Origin: Bryobacterales bacterium
Lineage (GTDB): Bacteria; Acidobacteriota; Terriglobia; Bryobacterales; UBA6623
Length of the DNA: 34,429 nt
Direction: 5' to 3'
Assembly (NCBI GenBank): GCA_028819235.1
Contig: JAPPMC010000075.1
Span: forward strand, 39,386 to 73,814
Shown here: positions 7,909-16,319 of the stretch, in pieces
Numbering within the stretch: position 1 is the first letter of the stretch
Layout: each line of letters starts with the position of its first letter
The notes under the pieces: model-generated
What the model saw: the letters and a program-made list of their open reading frames with translations, nothing else
Told to the model about the DNA's origin: nothing
Database searches by the model: none
Translations under genes and position numbers: made by a program

Positions 7909-9393
7909 TTGGAACAGAGCGACCGGTTCCCGAGATCCGGGCCGCTCTCATCGGGCCTCGGCGTCAGCCGCCCCAGGCCGCGCGCAGAGGGTCTTGGGAG
8001 ACGCGAGTTCCTGGCTGCCGCGGCAGCAGCGGCAACCGTGCCGGGACGGGCCGCTCAGCAGCCCAACGTGCTCTTCGTACTGGCGGACCAGTGGCGCGGC
8101 AGCGCCTTCGGGTTTGGCTCCGACGAGGTCGTCCGCACCCCGAATTTCGACTCCTTGGCCGCACAGGGTGCCAACTGGCGCCGTGCGTACGCGGCAAACC
8201 CGGTCTGCACTCCGAACCGCGCGTGCATCCTCACGGGACGGCACTCCCACCAGACCGGAATGATCAAGAACGACATCCAGCTCCCTCCGGAAGAGGTGTG
8301 CTGGCCGCAGATCCTGCGAGATGCGGGCTACGCGACACACTACGTGGGCAAGTGGCACTTGGACGGACCTCCCAAGCCGGGCTTCGTGCCGCCCGGATGG
8401 CGCCGCCGTGGCTTCGACACGTTCGAAGGCTTCAATCGTGGGCACATCTACCACAACCCGTGGGGCTTCGACAACGACGGAGGGCCCCTGGCCGAGATGG
8501 TCCGAGGACCGGACCGATACTACGAGCCCGCTCTCCAGACGGACCTGGCGATCCGGTTCATGCGTGCCAACCGCGACCGCCCGTTCGCATGCTTCTTGTC
8601 GTGGGGGCCACCGCACACGCCCTTCCGGCCTCCGGCCGACTTCGACCGCTACAAGGCGGCTGAAGTCGTGCTGCGCGCGAATGTCCCCTCCGCGCACGAA
8701 GAGCAGGCAAGGAAGGATCTGGCCGGCTACTACGGGTTGTGCGAATCCTTGGACCACCAGATGGGTAGGCTGACGGAGTTCTTAGATGAGTCCGGGCTGG
8801 CTGGCAAGACTCTGGTGATATTCACCTCCGACCACGGGGAGCTGGCAGGCTCGCACGGAAAGTACCGCAAGGGCCAGCCAGAGAATGAGTCGCTTCAAGT
8901 GCCCCTGCTGATGCGCCTGCCGGGCACGATCGCCCAGAAGACGGAGCCGTCCACACTCGCCAGCTCCATCGACCTGATGCCGACGCTTCTGTCGCTGTGC
9001 GGACTCGATGCGACGGATGCCTGTGCCGGCGTCGACCTCTCAGGTGCGGTGGTGTCCGGCGGCGGACCGCCGACGGTCGATTCGATCTACTGCGAGGGTC
9101 GGGTGTCCTCGGCTCCAGGTGCTCCCCCAACCGCTAACAGCCCTGTCAATGGGCCGTGGAGGAGCATCGTGACGGATCGCTACAAGCTGACGGTCCGAAA
9201 CGACCCGTCAAGCGTGGAATCGGTATATGACCTGCAGGAGGATCCGCTGGAACAGCGAAACCTGGCGTATACCCCGGAGCAACGGCGGCTTGCGGCAGAC
9301 CTGATGGCCGAACTACGGCAGTGGGCAGCCGCCAGCGGAGATCCGTTCCCCGCAAGGCCTCCCAGGGCCCGCGAGTCATACGAACCGGCCTAG
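7909..9393 (+). CDS. Tat-exported Cys-type sulfatase
   Basis: A 494-residue alkaline-phosphatase-superfamily sulfatase. A twin-arginine signal lies at ~29-49 (LGRREFLAAAAAAATVPG, ending RAAQ). The mature part opens QPNVLFVLADQWRG with metal ligand D60. The sulfatase signature C-T-P-N-R is at 100-104, where C100 is the residue converted to formylglycine by FGE or anSME, followed by ACILTGRH. Further landmarks are VGKWHLDG and TSDHGELAGSHG, the latter giving the second Asp/His metal pair. It hydrolyses sulfate esters in the periplasm; substrate unknown. No ATG precedes the signal peptide. The TTG at 7909 is preferred because GGAAGG sits 9 bases before it, 37 bases after the TonB stop. Confidence 0.85.
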   Translation: MEQSDRFPRSGPLSSGLGVSRPRPRAEGLGRREFLAAAAAAATVPGRAAQQPNVLFVLADQWRGSAFGFGSDEVVRTPNFDSLAAQGANWRRAYAANPVCTPNRACILTGRHSHQTGMIKNDIQLPPEEVCWPQILRDAGYATHYVGKWHLDGPPKPGFVPPGWRRRGFDTFEGFNRGHIYHNPWGFDNDGGPLAEMVRGPDRYYEPALQTDLAIRFMRANRDRPFACFLSWGPPHTPFRPPADFDRYKAAEVVLRANVPSAHEEQARKDLAGYYGLCESLDHQMGRLTEFLDESGLAGKTLVIFTSDHGELAGSHGKYRKGQPENESLQVPLLMRLPGTIAQKTEPSTLASSIDLMPTLLSLCGLDATDACAGVDLSGAVVSGGGPPTVDSIYCEGRVSSAPGAPPTANSPVNGPWRSIVTDRYKLTVRNDPSSVESVYDLQEDPLEQRNLAYTPEQRRLAADLMAELRQWAAASGDPFPARPPRARESYEPA

Positions 9394-9436
9394 TCCTGAA
9401 CATTCCGACGGGCATCCTCGGCCATGCGGAGGGCTC

Positions 9437-9445
9437 TGGTATAGT
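9437..9445 (+). promoter_or_regulatory. Extended -10 promoter, near-leaderless
   Basis: TGGTATAGT, an extended -10 (TGnTATAnT), ends 9 bases before the ATG of the SMP-30 gene at 9455. A transcript starting ~7 bases after the hexamer would have almost no leader, so the GGAGG touching the ATG is probably not used as a ribosome site. Inference from sequence only. Confidence 0.45.
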
Positions 9446-9454
9446 CCCGGAGGA

Positions 9455-10516
9455 ATGAGACCTCCCACTTGCACACGCCGGGCATTCGCGGCCAGCGCTG
9501 GGGCGGCACTTGCGGCCCCACTTGCGAGCTTGGCCCAACGCGACTGGACCAACAAGGTTCCTACACGCTATCCCGACCCGGACATCGTGTCCCTTGACAG
9601 GCGCTTCGACAAGTACAAGCTGGGCAACACGCCGATCCAGCGCCTGCACGTGGGCACGCTTTGGGCTGAGGGTCCTGCTTGGAACGGCGTCGGCCGGTAC
9701 TTGGTCTACTCGGACATCCCGAACGACCTGCAGCTGCGCTGGCTGGACGACGACGGCCACGTGAGCGTGTTCCAAAAGCCCTCGGGGAACTCCAACGGCA
9801 ACACGTTCGACTGGCAGGGGCGCCAACTCTCCTGTGAGCACGGCAACCGCAGACTGGTCCGCTACGAGCACGACGGCAGCGTGACGGTGCTGGCCGACAG
9901 CTGGCAAGGCAAGCCGCTCAACGCGCCGAACGACGCCGTCGTCGATCCGGACGGCGACATCTGGTTCACCGATCCAGGCTACGGCAGCCTGATGCACTAC
10001 GAGGGCAACAAGAGACCGCTGGAGATTAAGGAGGCGGTGTACCGGATCGACGGGCAGACAGGCCAGATGGAGATTGCGACCGATGAGATCTTCAAGCCGA
10101 ATGGCCTCTGTTTCTCACCGGATTACAAGCTGCTGTACGTTGCCGACACAGGGGCTTCGCACTACCCGGAAGCAGAACGCGAGATCAAGGTCTGGGACGT
10201 TCAGGATGGCCGCACGCTCGGCAACGGAAGGACGTTCGCTTCGATGCGGATGGACGGCTTCGAGCAGGCCGGCATGGCGGACGGCATCCGCTGCGACCGG
10301 GACGGGAACATCTGGTCCTCTGCCGGTTGGGTCGGCGCGGGCTACGACGGCGTCCACATCTTCGCGCCGGACGGGAGCCGCATCGGGCTGATCCGGCTCC
10401 CGGAGATCTGCTCGAACGTGTGCTTCGGCGGGGTCAAGCGGAACCGGCTCTTTATGACCGCCAGCCAGAGCCTTTACGCCGTCTATGTGGAAGCGCAGGG
10501 GGCGCACGTCGCCTGA
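9455..10516 (+). CDS. SMP-30/gluconolactonase family hydrolase, exported
   Basis: A 353-residue six-bladed beta-propeller. An Arg-containing signal (CTRRAFAASAGAALAAPLASLAQ) suggests Tat or Sec export. Calcium/zinc ligand positions of the SMP-30 fold are recognisable: E72 in LWAEGPAW, N159 in LNAPNDAVVDPDG and D276 in MADGIRCDRDG. GDIWFTDPGYG and GLCFSPDYKLLYVADT are family blade motifs. Relatives open sugar lactones or hydrolyse related esters; the real substrate cannot be read off. It sits between two sulfatases and upstream of a PQQ dehydrogenase, which fits periplasmic processing of oxidised sugars or sulfated organics (inference). It appears to have its own near-leaderless promoter. Confidence 0.85.
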   Translation: MRPPTCTRRAFAASAGAALAAPLASLAQRDWTNKVPTRYPDPDIVSLDRRFDKYKLGNTPIQRLHVGTLWAEGPAWNGVGRYLVYSDIPNDLQLRWLDDDGHVSVFQKPSGNSNGNTFDWQGRQLSCEHGNRRLVRYEHDGSVTVLADSWQGKPLNAPNDAVVDPDGDIWFTDPGYGSLMHYEGNKRPLEIKEAVYRIDGQTGQMEIATDEIFKPNGLCFSPDYKLLYVADTGASHYPEAEREIKVWDVQDGRTLGNGRTFASMRMDGFEQAGMADGIRCDRDGNIWSSAGWVGAGYDGVHIFAPDGSRIGLIRLPEICSNVCFGGVKRNRLFMTASQSLYAVYVEAQGAHVA

Positions 10517-10523
10517 GGGGCGC

Positions 10524-10532
10524 TGGTAGAAT
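10524..10532 (+). promoter_or_regulatory. Extended -10 promoter for selC
   Basis: TGGTAGAAT, an extended -10 element, ends 8 bases before the first base of the tRNA at 10541, the expected distance for transcription starting at the mature 5' end. It matches in form the TGGTATAGT before the SMP-30 gene. No clear -35, which is normal for extended -10 promoters. Confidence 0.5.
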
Positions 10533-10540
10533 CAGCCAAC

Positions 10541-10635
10541 GGAAGCTAATCCCGGCCGGTGTCGGGCCCGGTCTTCAAAACCGCTGCTTGGCGCTCCGCG
10601 TCAAGGGTGGGTTCGACTCCCACTAGCTTCCGCCA
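10541..10635 (+). tRNA. selC: Selenocysteine tRNA (anticodon UCA)
   Basis: A 95-base gene with every hallmark of bacterial tRNA-Sec. The acceptor stem is 8 bp (10541-10548 with 10624-10631), then discriminator G and an encoded CCA at 10633-10635. The D stem is 6 bp (10551-10556 with 10561-10566) with only a 4-base loop. The anticodon loop is CTTCAAA with TCA at 10575-10577. The long variable arm is an 8-bp hairpin (10587-10594 with 10598-10605, one G-U pair). The 5-bp T stem (10607-10611 with 10619-10623) closes a TTCGACT loop. Acceptor + T stem is 8+5, as in E. coli SelC. It is charged with Ser, converted to Sec by SelA, delivered by SelB and read at UGA codons. It lies alone between SMP-30 and sulfatase genes. 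Confidence 0.96.
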
Positions 10636-10679
10636 AGACGCCGGCGCATCGGACGCTGCGGCCGGCCCGTTCCGAGCCC

Positions 10680-12158
10680 ATGGCCGCCCAGCCCAACATT
10701 CTGCTGGTGTGCACAGACCACTGGCCTGCCGGACTGCTCGGCGAGGCCGGCCATCCCGACATCCTTACTCCCACGCTGGACGAACTGGCGCGCAGCGGGA
10801 TCCGATTCCGCAACGCCTATTCTGAGTGCCCTGTCTGCATCCCTGCGCGCCGGACACTAATGACCGGCACGAGCCCGCGCACCCACGGCGATCGGGACTT
10901 CGCAGAGACCATGCCGATGCCCGAGCTGCCCACAATGGCGCAGACATTCCGGGATGCGGGATATCAGGCATACGCCGTGGGCAAGCTGCACGTGTACCCG
11001 CAGCGCGACCGGATCGGCTTCGACGACGTCGTGCTGGACGAGGAAGGCCGCACGCTCTACGGCGTCACGGACGACTACGAGACATTCCTCGGCGAGCACG
11101 GCTACGCCGGACGGCAGTTCGACCACGGCATGAGCAACAACGACTACACAGTTCGGCCGTGGCACTTGCCGGAGAACACGCACGCCACCAACTGGGCCAC
11201 TCGGGAGATGGTGCGCACGATCAAGCGGCGAGATCCCACCCGTCCGGCGTTCTGGTATCTCTCGTACCGCCACCCGCACCCGCCGATCGTGCCGCTGGAG
11301 ACCTACCATGCGATGTACCGAGACGTCGAGCTTCGCTGGCCCGTGCAGGGGGCTTGGTGCCGGGAAGATCTGCCGTACCTCCTGCAGGCGGTCCGCCGGC
11401 GGTCTGCCCATATGGGCGCCCGGCAGACCCTTGCCGCACTGCAGGGCTTCTACGCCCTCTGCACGCACATCGACCACCAATTGCGCGTCGTCGTGGGCTC
11501 ACTCCGCGAGGAGGGCCTGCTGGACAATACGGTGGTTTGCTTCACTTCGGACCACGGAGACATGCTTGGGAGGCACGGAATGTGGGCGAAACGGCTCTTC
11601 TACGAAGGAGCAGCCAATGTCCCCATGATCCTAGTGGGGGCTCAGGGCGATCAGCGCGTGGGGCACCATCGGGTCGATGACAGGCTGATCGGGTGGCAGG
11701 ACATCATGCCCACGCTGCTGGACTTGGCCGGAATCCCCGTCCCGGCAAGCGTCGAAGGCCTGTCGATGATCGGCGACGCCCACCGGGACTGGCTGTATGG
11801 CGAGGTGGGCGAAGGCGACCACGCGACCCGGATGATCCGCAGCGGCCAGTGGAAGCTGATCTACTATCCCGCCGGCAATGTACGGCAGATCTTCGACCTG
11901 GAGAGCGATCCGATGGAGATCCACGATCTTTCTGGCAGCGACGCGCACCGCCCAGTTCTGGACCACCTCAGCGGAATCCTGACCAGCCAGCTCTACGGCG
12001 GAGACGAGGCATGGGTGCGGGACGACAAGCTGGAGGGACGGCCCGCGCGAACGTTCCGGCCGGGGCCCAACAGAGGACTCTCGAGCCAGCGCGGACATCA
12101 CTGGCCGCCCCCGCCAAAGACCGATATGCCGCAGATCCAGTGGCACAACGAAGAATAG
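10680..12158 (+). CDS. Cys-type sulfatase family hydrolase
   Basis: A 492-residue sulfatase. It opens directly with AAQPNILLVCTDHWPAGLLG (metal Asp at D13) and has no signal peptide, so it may be cytoplasmic or the annotated start may be late. The signature C-I-P-A-R is at 53-57 with C53 as the formylglycine precursor, followed by RTLMTG. Other landmarks are AVGKLHVYPQ, YRHPHPP and TSDHGDMLGRHGMWAK, the second metal site. It is close to the arylsulfatase/choline-sulfatase group by motif; substrate not assigned. It follows selC by 44 bases and precedes the PQQ dehydrogenase by 14 bases, so it probably shares a transcript with the latter. It needs FGE or anSME, not encoded here. Confidence 0.85.
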   Translation: MAAQPNILLVCTDHWPAGLLGEAGHPDILTPTLDELARSGIRFRNAYSECPVCIPARRTLMTGTSPRTHGDRDFAETMPMPELPTMAQTFRDAGYQAYAVGKLHVYPQRDRIGFDDVVLDEEGRTLYGVTDDYETFLGEHGYAGRQFDHGMSNNDYTVRPWHLPENTHATNWATREMVRTIKRRDPTRPAFWYLSYRHPHPPIVPLETYHAMYRDVELRWPVQGAWCREDLPYLLQAVRRRSAHMGARQTLAALQGFYALCTHIDHQLRVVVGSLREEGLLDNTVVCFTSDHGDMLGRHGMWAKRLFYEGAANVPMILVGAQGDQRVGHHRVDDRLIGWQDIMPTLLDLAGIPVPASVEGLSMIGDAHRDWLYGEVGEGDHATRMIRSGQWKLIYYPAGNVRQIFDLESDPMEIHDLSGSDAHRPVLDHLSGILTSQLYGGDEAWVRDDKLEGRPARTFRPGPNRGLSSQRGHHWPPPPKTDMPQIQWHNEE

Positions 12159-12172
12159 GGGCCCACGCGCCT

Positions 12173-14323
12173 ATGACTTTCATGCTGAGCCCACCAAGGC
12201 ACTTACAGGCTCGGTTGCCCGCCCGAGCGTTGGTCGTTGCGCTGCTGGCTGCCATCACGGCTCTAGGCCAGCCGGTCACTCAAGCGGACCTAGAAGCGGC
12301 CGCGGAGAACTCGGGTGCTTGGCTGACCTACGGGCGGGACTATCTCGCCCACAGGTATGTAGAACTGGACGAGATTCATGTCGGTAACGTGCGCCAGATG
12401 CGCCCGGTCTGGGCGTTCGCCACAGGCGGGCGGAACCGAGGGCTGGAAGCCACTCCTCTGATGCACGCGGGCGTGCTGTACGTGTCCGCCGACGACTCGA
12501 GAGTGTTCGCGATTGACGCAGTCTCAGGTGCGCGGCTGTGGGTCTACGATCCCAAGATTGCCCCGGATGCGGAGCGAGTGTACTGCTGCGGTTCGGTCAA
12601 CCGAGGCGTCGCACTGCTTGGGGAACTGGTTTTCGTGGGCACGATGGACGCCCGCTTGGTCGCCCTAGACAAGCAAACCGGGCAGGTCGCGTGGGAAGCG
12701 CACGTGGCCGACTGGCAGCAAGGCTACAGCATCACGGGCGCGCCGCTGGCAGTGAGGGACATGGTCCTGACGGGCGTCGCCGGGGGCGAGTTCGGCATCC
12801 GCGGGTTTGTCAAGGCTTTCGACGCCCGTGACGGGAGCCTTCGCTGGACCACGCACACCGTACCCGCACCGGGCGAGCCCGGCAATGAGACGTGGCCCGG
12901 CGAGACGTGGAAGCACGGCGGGGCACCGACTTGGACGACTGGCGCGTACGATCCATCGCTGGGCCTCGTGTACTGGAACACCGGCAACGCGGCACCCTGG
13001 AACTGCCAAGTCCGCAAGGGCGACAACAAGTGGGCCGCGTCAACCCTCGCCCTGGATGCGGCGACTGGCCGAATCGCGTGGGGCTTCCAGTACACCCCGT
13101 GGGACTGCTGGGACTACGACGCCGTCAGCACGCCCTTGCTGGCGGATGTCGAGCTGCCGGAACACGGCCCGGTCCGCGCGCTCTTCCATCACGACAAGAA
13201 CGGATTCTTCTACGCGCTCGACCGCAGCGACGGGCGCTTTCTCTACGCCGACCCGATCGTGCCGGGTATCAACTGGACGCTCGGGCTAGACCCGCAGACC
13301 GGGCGGCCGAGGGTCAACCCGGACATGGTGGCCCAGTCGGGCGGCCCCGAGGTCGGACCAATCATCCCGAGCCTGGAAGGCTCGATCGACTGGCAACCGC
13401 TCTCCTACAACCCGGAACTGCAGATGCTCTACTTCATGTCCAACCAGTGGGCGATGGGCTACAAGTTCTGGGAGGAGGGCACGTTCCCTCCGCCCGAGAA
13501 CGGCGAGTGGTACCTCGGAGCGGACTACCAGCAGTACATCACCAGCGAGATGACCGGCAACTTTGTGGCGTTCGATGTGGTGCGACGCAAGGTTGTTTGG
13601 CGGCAGCGCAGCCCTGTCCCGTTCTGGGCCGGTTCGGTAGCAACGTCCGGCGGGCTGGTGTTCACAGGCGACATGCGGGGGTACTTCATGGCCTTCGACG
13701 CCCGAACCGGAGAGCTCCTGTGGCAGTTCCAGACCGGTGCCGGGCTGATCGGAAGCCCGATCACGTACGAGCTGGACGGCAGGCAGTACGTTACCGTTCC
13801 GTCCGGCGGGATCGGCGGGGATATGGCCTTCTACTACACGGAGCCTCGGACTGGGAACATCTGGACCTTCGCCCTTGAGGGGACGGCGGACCCGCCGGTC
13901 GAGGAGGGCACAAACCTGACGCTGCTCGAAGGCAGCCTCCCACGGGTCGGGCAACCCGGGCACACGCTGGGAGGCCGCGTGCTGCCCGGATACGGCTTCG
14001 AGGCCAGCGAAGGCAGCGATCCCATCCAAGGCACTGGCCCGCCCCAGCCAACATCGTCGGCCACTCCGACAGGCCAAACGACCGACGAAGGGCCCTGGGA
14101 AGGTTCCGGCCAAGAGCTGCCAATCTACCGGGCCTACTGCATCGGATGCCACAGGACCGGTGGAGGCAGCGGGCCGAGGCTGCTTCGGACCCCGCTGTCG
14201 GCGGATGACTTCGTCGAGAGAGTCCTCATTGGTGGCAATGGAATGCCAGCATTCCGGACAGTGCTCGACGAGGGCACGATCCGGGCACTGCACCGATTCT
14301 TGGTATCCCGCGACCAGCTCTAG
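12173..14323 (+). CDS. PQQ-dependent dehydrogenase with C-terminal cytochrome c (quinohemoprotein)
   Basis: A 716-residue secreted quinohemoprotein. The signal peptide is ~15-32 (PARALVVALLAAITALGQ). The eight-bladed propeller carries adjacent cysteines C138-C139 (YCCGSVNRG), the strained disulfide next to PQQ. The catalytic region is WDYD at 313-316: D314 is the expected catalytic base, and D316 is the extra Asp seen in lanthanide-dependent enzymes. A Gly/Thr/Ser/Pro linker (~600-640) leads to a cytochrome c domain with CIGCH at 656-660 and axial Met M691 (GNGMPAF). It oxidises alcohols or aldehydes in the periplasm and passes electrons to its own heme. The ATG at 12173 lies 14 bases after the sulfatase stop. 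Alcohol substrate unknown; the second such enzyme here (30891-33164) has the reverse domain order. Confidence 0.88.
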   Translation: MTFMLSPPRHLQARLPARALVVALLAAITALGQPVTQADLEAAAENSGAWLTYGRDYLAHRYVELDEIHVGNVRQMRPVWAFATGGRNRGLEATPLMHAGVLYVSADDSRVFAIDAVSGARLWVYDPKIAPDAERVYCCGSVNRGVALLGELVFVGTMDARLVALDKQTGQVAWEAHVADWQQGYSITGAPLAVRDMVLTGVAGGEFGIRGFVKAFDARDGSLRWTTHTVPAPGEPGNETWPGETWKHGGAPTWTTGAYDPSLGLVYWNTGNAAPWNCQVRKGDNKWAASTLALDAATGRIAWGFQYTPWDCWDYDAVSTPLLADVELPEHGPVRALFHHDKNGFFYALDRSDGRFLYADPIVPGINWTLGLDPQTGRPRVNPDMVAQSGGPEVGPIIPSLEGSIDWQPLSYNPELQMLYFMSNQWAMGYKFWEEGTFPPPENGEWYLGADYQQYITSEMTGNFVAFDVVRRKVVWRQRSPVPFWAGSVATSGGLVFTGDMRGYFMAFDARTGELLWQFQTGAGLIGSPITYELDGRQYVTVPSGGIGGDMAFYYTEPRTGNIWTFALEGTADPPVEEGTNLTLLEGSLPRVGQPGHTLGGRVLPGYGFEASEGSDPIQGTGPPQPTSSATPTGQTTDEGPWEGSGQELPIYRAYCIGCHRTGGGSGPRLLRTPLSADDFVERVLIGGNGMPAFRTVLDEGTIRALHRFLVSRDQL

Positions 14324-14327
14324 GCCG

Positions 14328-15518
14328 ATGTACGACGCACTCGTCATCGGCCTAGGCGGAATGGGAAGCGCAACGCTCTACCACCTTGCTCGGGCGAGAT
14401 GCAGAACCCTAGGCCTTGAGCAGTACGACATCCCCAACACTCGCGGGTCGTCCCACGGTTCGACCCGCATCATCCGCCTCGCCTACAGCGAAGGACCGGA
14501 GTACGTCCCACTGCTCCGAGCTGCGTACGCCGGTTGGCGCGAACTGGAGCGCAAGTCGGGACAGCGCCTGCTGCACATCACGGGTGGCCTGGACATTGGA
14601 GCGCCGGACGGCCGGATCGTGACAGGGTCCCGATTGTCATGCCTAGAGCACTCCCTGCGATTCGAGGAGCTCCGGGCCGAGCAGGTGAACGAGAGATTTC
14701 CCGGCTACGGACTGCCGACTGGACTGCGCGCGATCTACCAACCAGACGGCGGCTACCTGTGCTCGGAAGCGACGATCGAGGCTCACGTACGGCTCGCTAA
14801 GGGGCTCGGTGCGGAGGTGCGCACGAAGTGCGCCGCGCTGAGATGGGACACCGAAGCCTCCGGCGTGCGTGTCGAGACGGAGCAGGGGGATTTCCGGGCA
14901 AAACGGCTCGTGCTGACCGCCGGGGCCTGGACCGGACGCTTGTGCCCTGCCCTGCGTGACTTCTGCACACCGGAACGGCAGGTCATGTTGTGGACCGCAC
15001 CCATTGAGCCAAGTGCCTACGGCCCAGACCGCTTCCCGGTCTTCACTCTGGAGGCCGCTACCGGCCGGTACTACGGATACCCGGACCATTGTGGGGAAGG
15101 CTTCAAGATCGGCAAGCTACACCATCTCTACGAGCGTGTGGACGAGCCCAGCCGATTGGACCGGGCATGCCGGCCAATCGACGAAGAAGTCCTCCGGGAA
15201 GGCATCCGAGGCCACTTTCCGCTGGCCGATGGCCCGACTATGCGGATGGCAGCCTGCATGTTCACCAACAGCCCGGACGGGCACTTCATCATCGACCGGT
15301 ACCCTGGTCAGCAGCGTGTCTTCATCGCGGCCGGATTCTCCGGACATGGCTACAAGTTCTGCAGCGTGGTCGGACGCCTGATGGCAGAGTATTGCACCGA
15401 GGGGGCTGCATCATTGCCCACCGAGCGATTCCGGCTTACAGAGAGACGCATCGCCGGATGGCGTCGCCGGGGACTGGCCGATGGAGCGGGGCTCATCCGG
15501 GGCCGGGCGGCCACCTGA
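14328..15518 (+). CDS. MTOX/MSOX-family FAD-dependent amine oxidase
   Basis: A 396-residue flavoprotein. The Rossmann motif GLGGMGSATLYHLA is at ~8-21, followed by the family RGSSHGSTRIIRLAY. The C-terminal block AACMFTNSPDGHFIID contains C310, in the position of the cysteine that holds FAD covalently in monomeric sarcosine oxidase and N-methyltryptophan oxidase; GHGYKFCSVVGRL closes the FAD-binding region. Family enzymes oxidise N-methyl amino acids to the amino acid, formaldehyde and peroxide. No signal peptide. The ATG is 4 bases after the PQQ dehydrogenase stop, so translation is probably coupled. Substrate (sarcosine, N-methyltryptophan or other) is not decidable from sequence. Confidence 0.85.
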   Translation: MYDALVIGLGGMGSATLYHLARARCRTLGLEQYDIPNTRGSSHGSTRIIRLAYSEGPEYVPLLRAAYAGWRELERKSGQRLLHITGGLDIGAPDGRIVTGSRLSCLEHSLRFEELRAEQVNERFPGYGLPTGLRAIYQPDGGYLCSEATIEAHVRLAKGLGAEVRTKCAALRWDTEASGVRVETEQGDFRAKRLVLTAGAWTGRLCPALRDFCTPERQVMLWTAPIEPSAYGPDRFPVFTLEAATGRYYGYPDHCGEGFKIGKLHHLYERVDEPSRLDRACRPIDEEVLREGIRGHFPLADGPTMRMAACMFTNSPDGHFIIDRYPGQQRVFIAAGFSGHGYKFCSVVGRLMAEYCTEGAASLPTERFRLTERRIAGWRRRGLADGAGLIRGRAAT

Positions 15519-15782
15519 GCGGAAGGCCGGGGCCCCGTCGGGCAGCGTAGCGGTTCGGATACTCCGCTTTATGCACTGAACATCGGGAATCTGCCACGGC
15601 ATACAGGTCGGATCTGGACTGACGGGGCTCGGTCCAGGACTCCCCGGCTCGGTGGCGACGGATGGCTGGGAGTGCGGGACGTGGGAGGCCCCTCACGAGT
15701 GCGGTTTGGCCTAATCCACTCACATCGGCCACTCTCTGTTGGCTGATGAAGGGCACTGCCTGGTAGTACCCTGAGGCTTGCC

Positions 15783-16022
15783 ATGAGGATGACTCTCAAT
15801 CTGTCAAGTGAGGCCATTGCAAAGGTGCGCCAGCTTGCGCTAGAGCGTCGCCTGCCCATGGGCGTCGTGGCCTCGGAACTCATCCTCCAAGCGCTGGAGG
15901 CACGCAAGCCCCCGAGGGTCAGGAACGGCGTGCCGCTCTTCTCCTCGCAGGCGTGCGCCGGCGGGAAGGCATCGCCCCCTGGAATTGCGTTGGTGAATCG
16001 TCTGCGCGACCAGGAGCTGTGA
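15783..16022 (+). CDS. Orphan VapB-like antitoxin
   Basis: A 79-residue protein. MTLNLSSEAIAKVRQLA with LPMGVVASELILQALEA is a ribbon-helix-helix N-terminus, and VRNGVPLF followed by PPGIALVNRLRDQEL is the toxin-wrapping tail common in VapB proteins. A PIN toxin should start at once downstream, but no PIN-like frame is present in the ~300 bases that follow on either strand. It is therefore a solitary antitoxin, or the toxin has been deleted. A TGGTAGTAC element ~18 bases before the ATG resembles the extended -10 sites seen at two other genes here. Autoregulation is likely by family habit. Confidence 0.7.
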   Translation: MRMTLNLSSEAIAKVRQLALERRLPMGVVASELILQALEARKPPRVRNGVPLFSSQACAGGKASPPGIALVNRLRDQEL

Positions 16023-16319
16023 CCGATCTGCCGACCGTAGTTTCCTAGTTGTCAATGGGCATCGAAATTGGCGCACGGCGCCCCAGTCTCCGTGGCGAGA
16101 GCGGAGCGCCCGGAGCGGCGGCCGGGGCGTTAGGCCGCTGGGTCCTCTTGACTGCTCCATCGTCTGGGTTTGCTCGACATCCGCTGCCGTCAAGGCGGGC
16201 AACGACCGTCGAACCCTAGCGATAGGACGCTAAACAGAACGAACAGTGACGCGTGAATTGCCCTTGGCCTGCCCCAAGTCTGGGAGCAGTTGCCCTATAC
16301 TGGTGGTCGAGCGGCGCAC

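Noticed and set aside
11693..12172. Extended upstream start of the PQQ dehydrogenase frame
   Set aside because: These 160 codons lie inside the second sulfatase in another frame and are not protein-like; the signal peptide begins at 12173.
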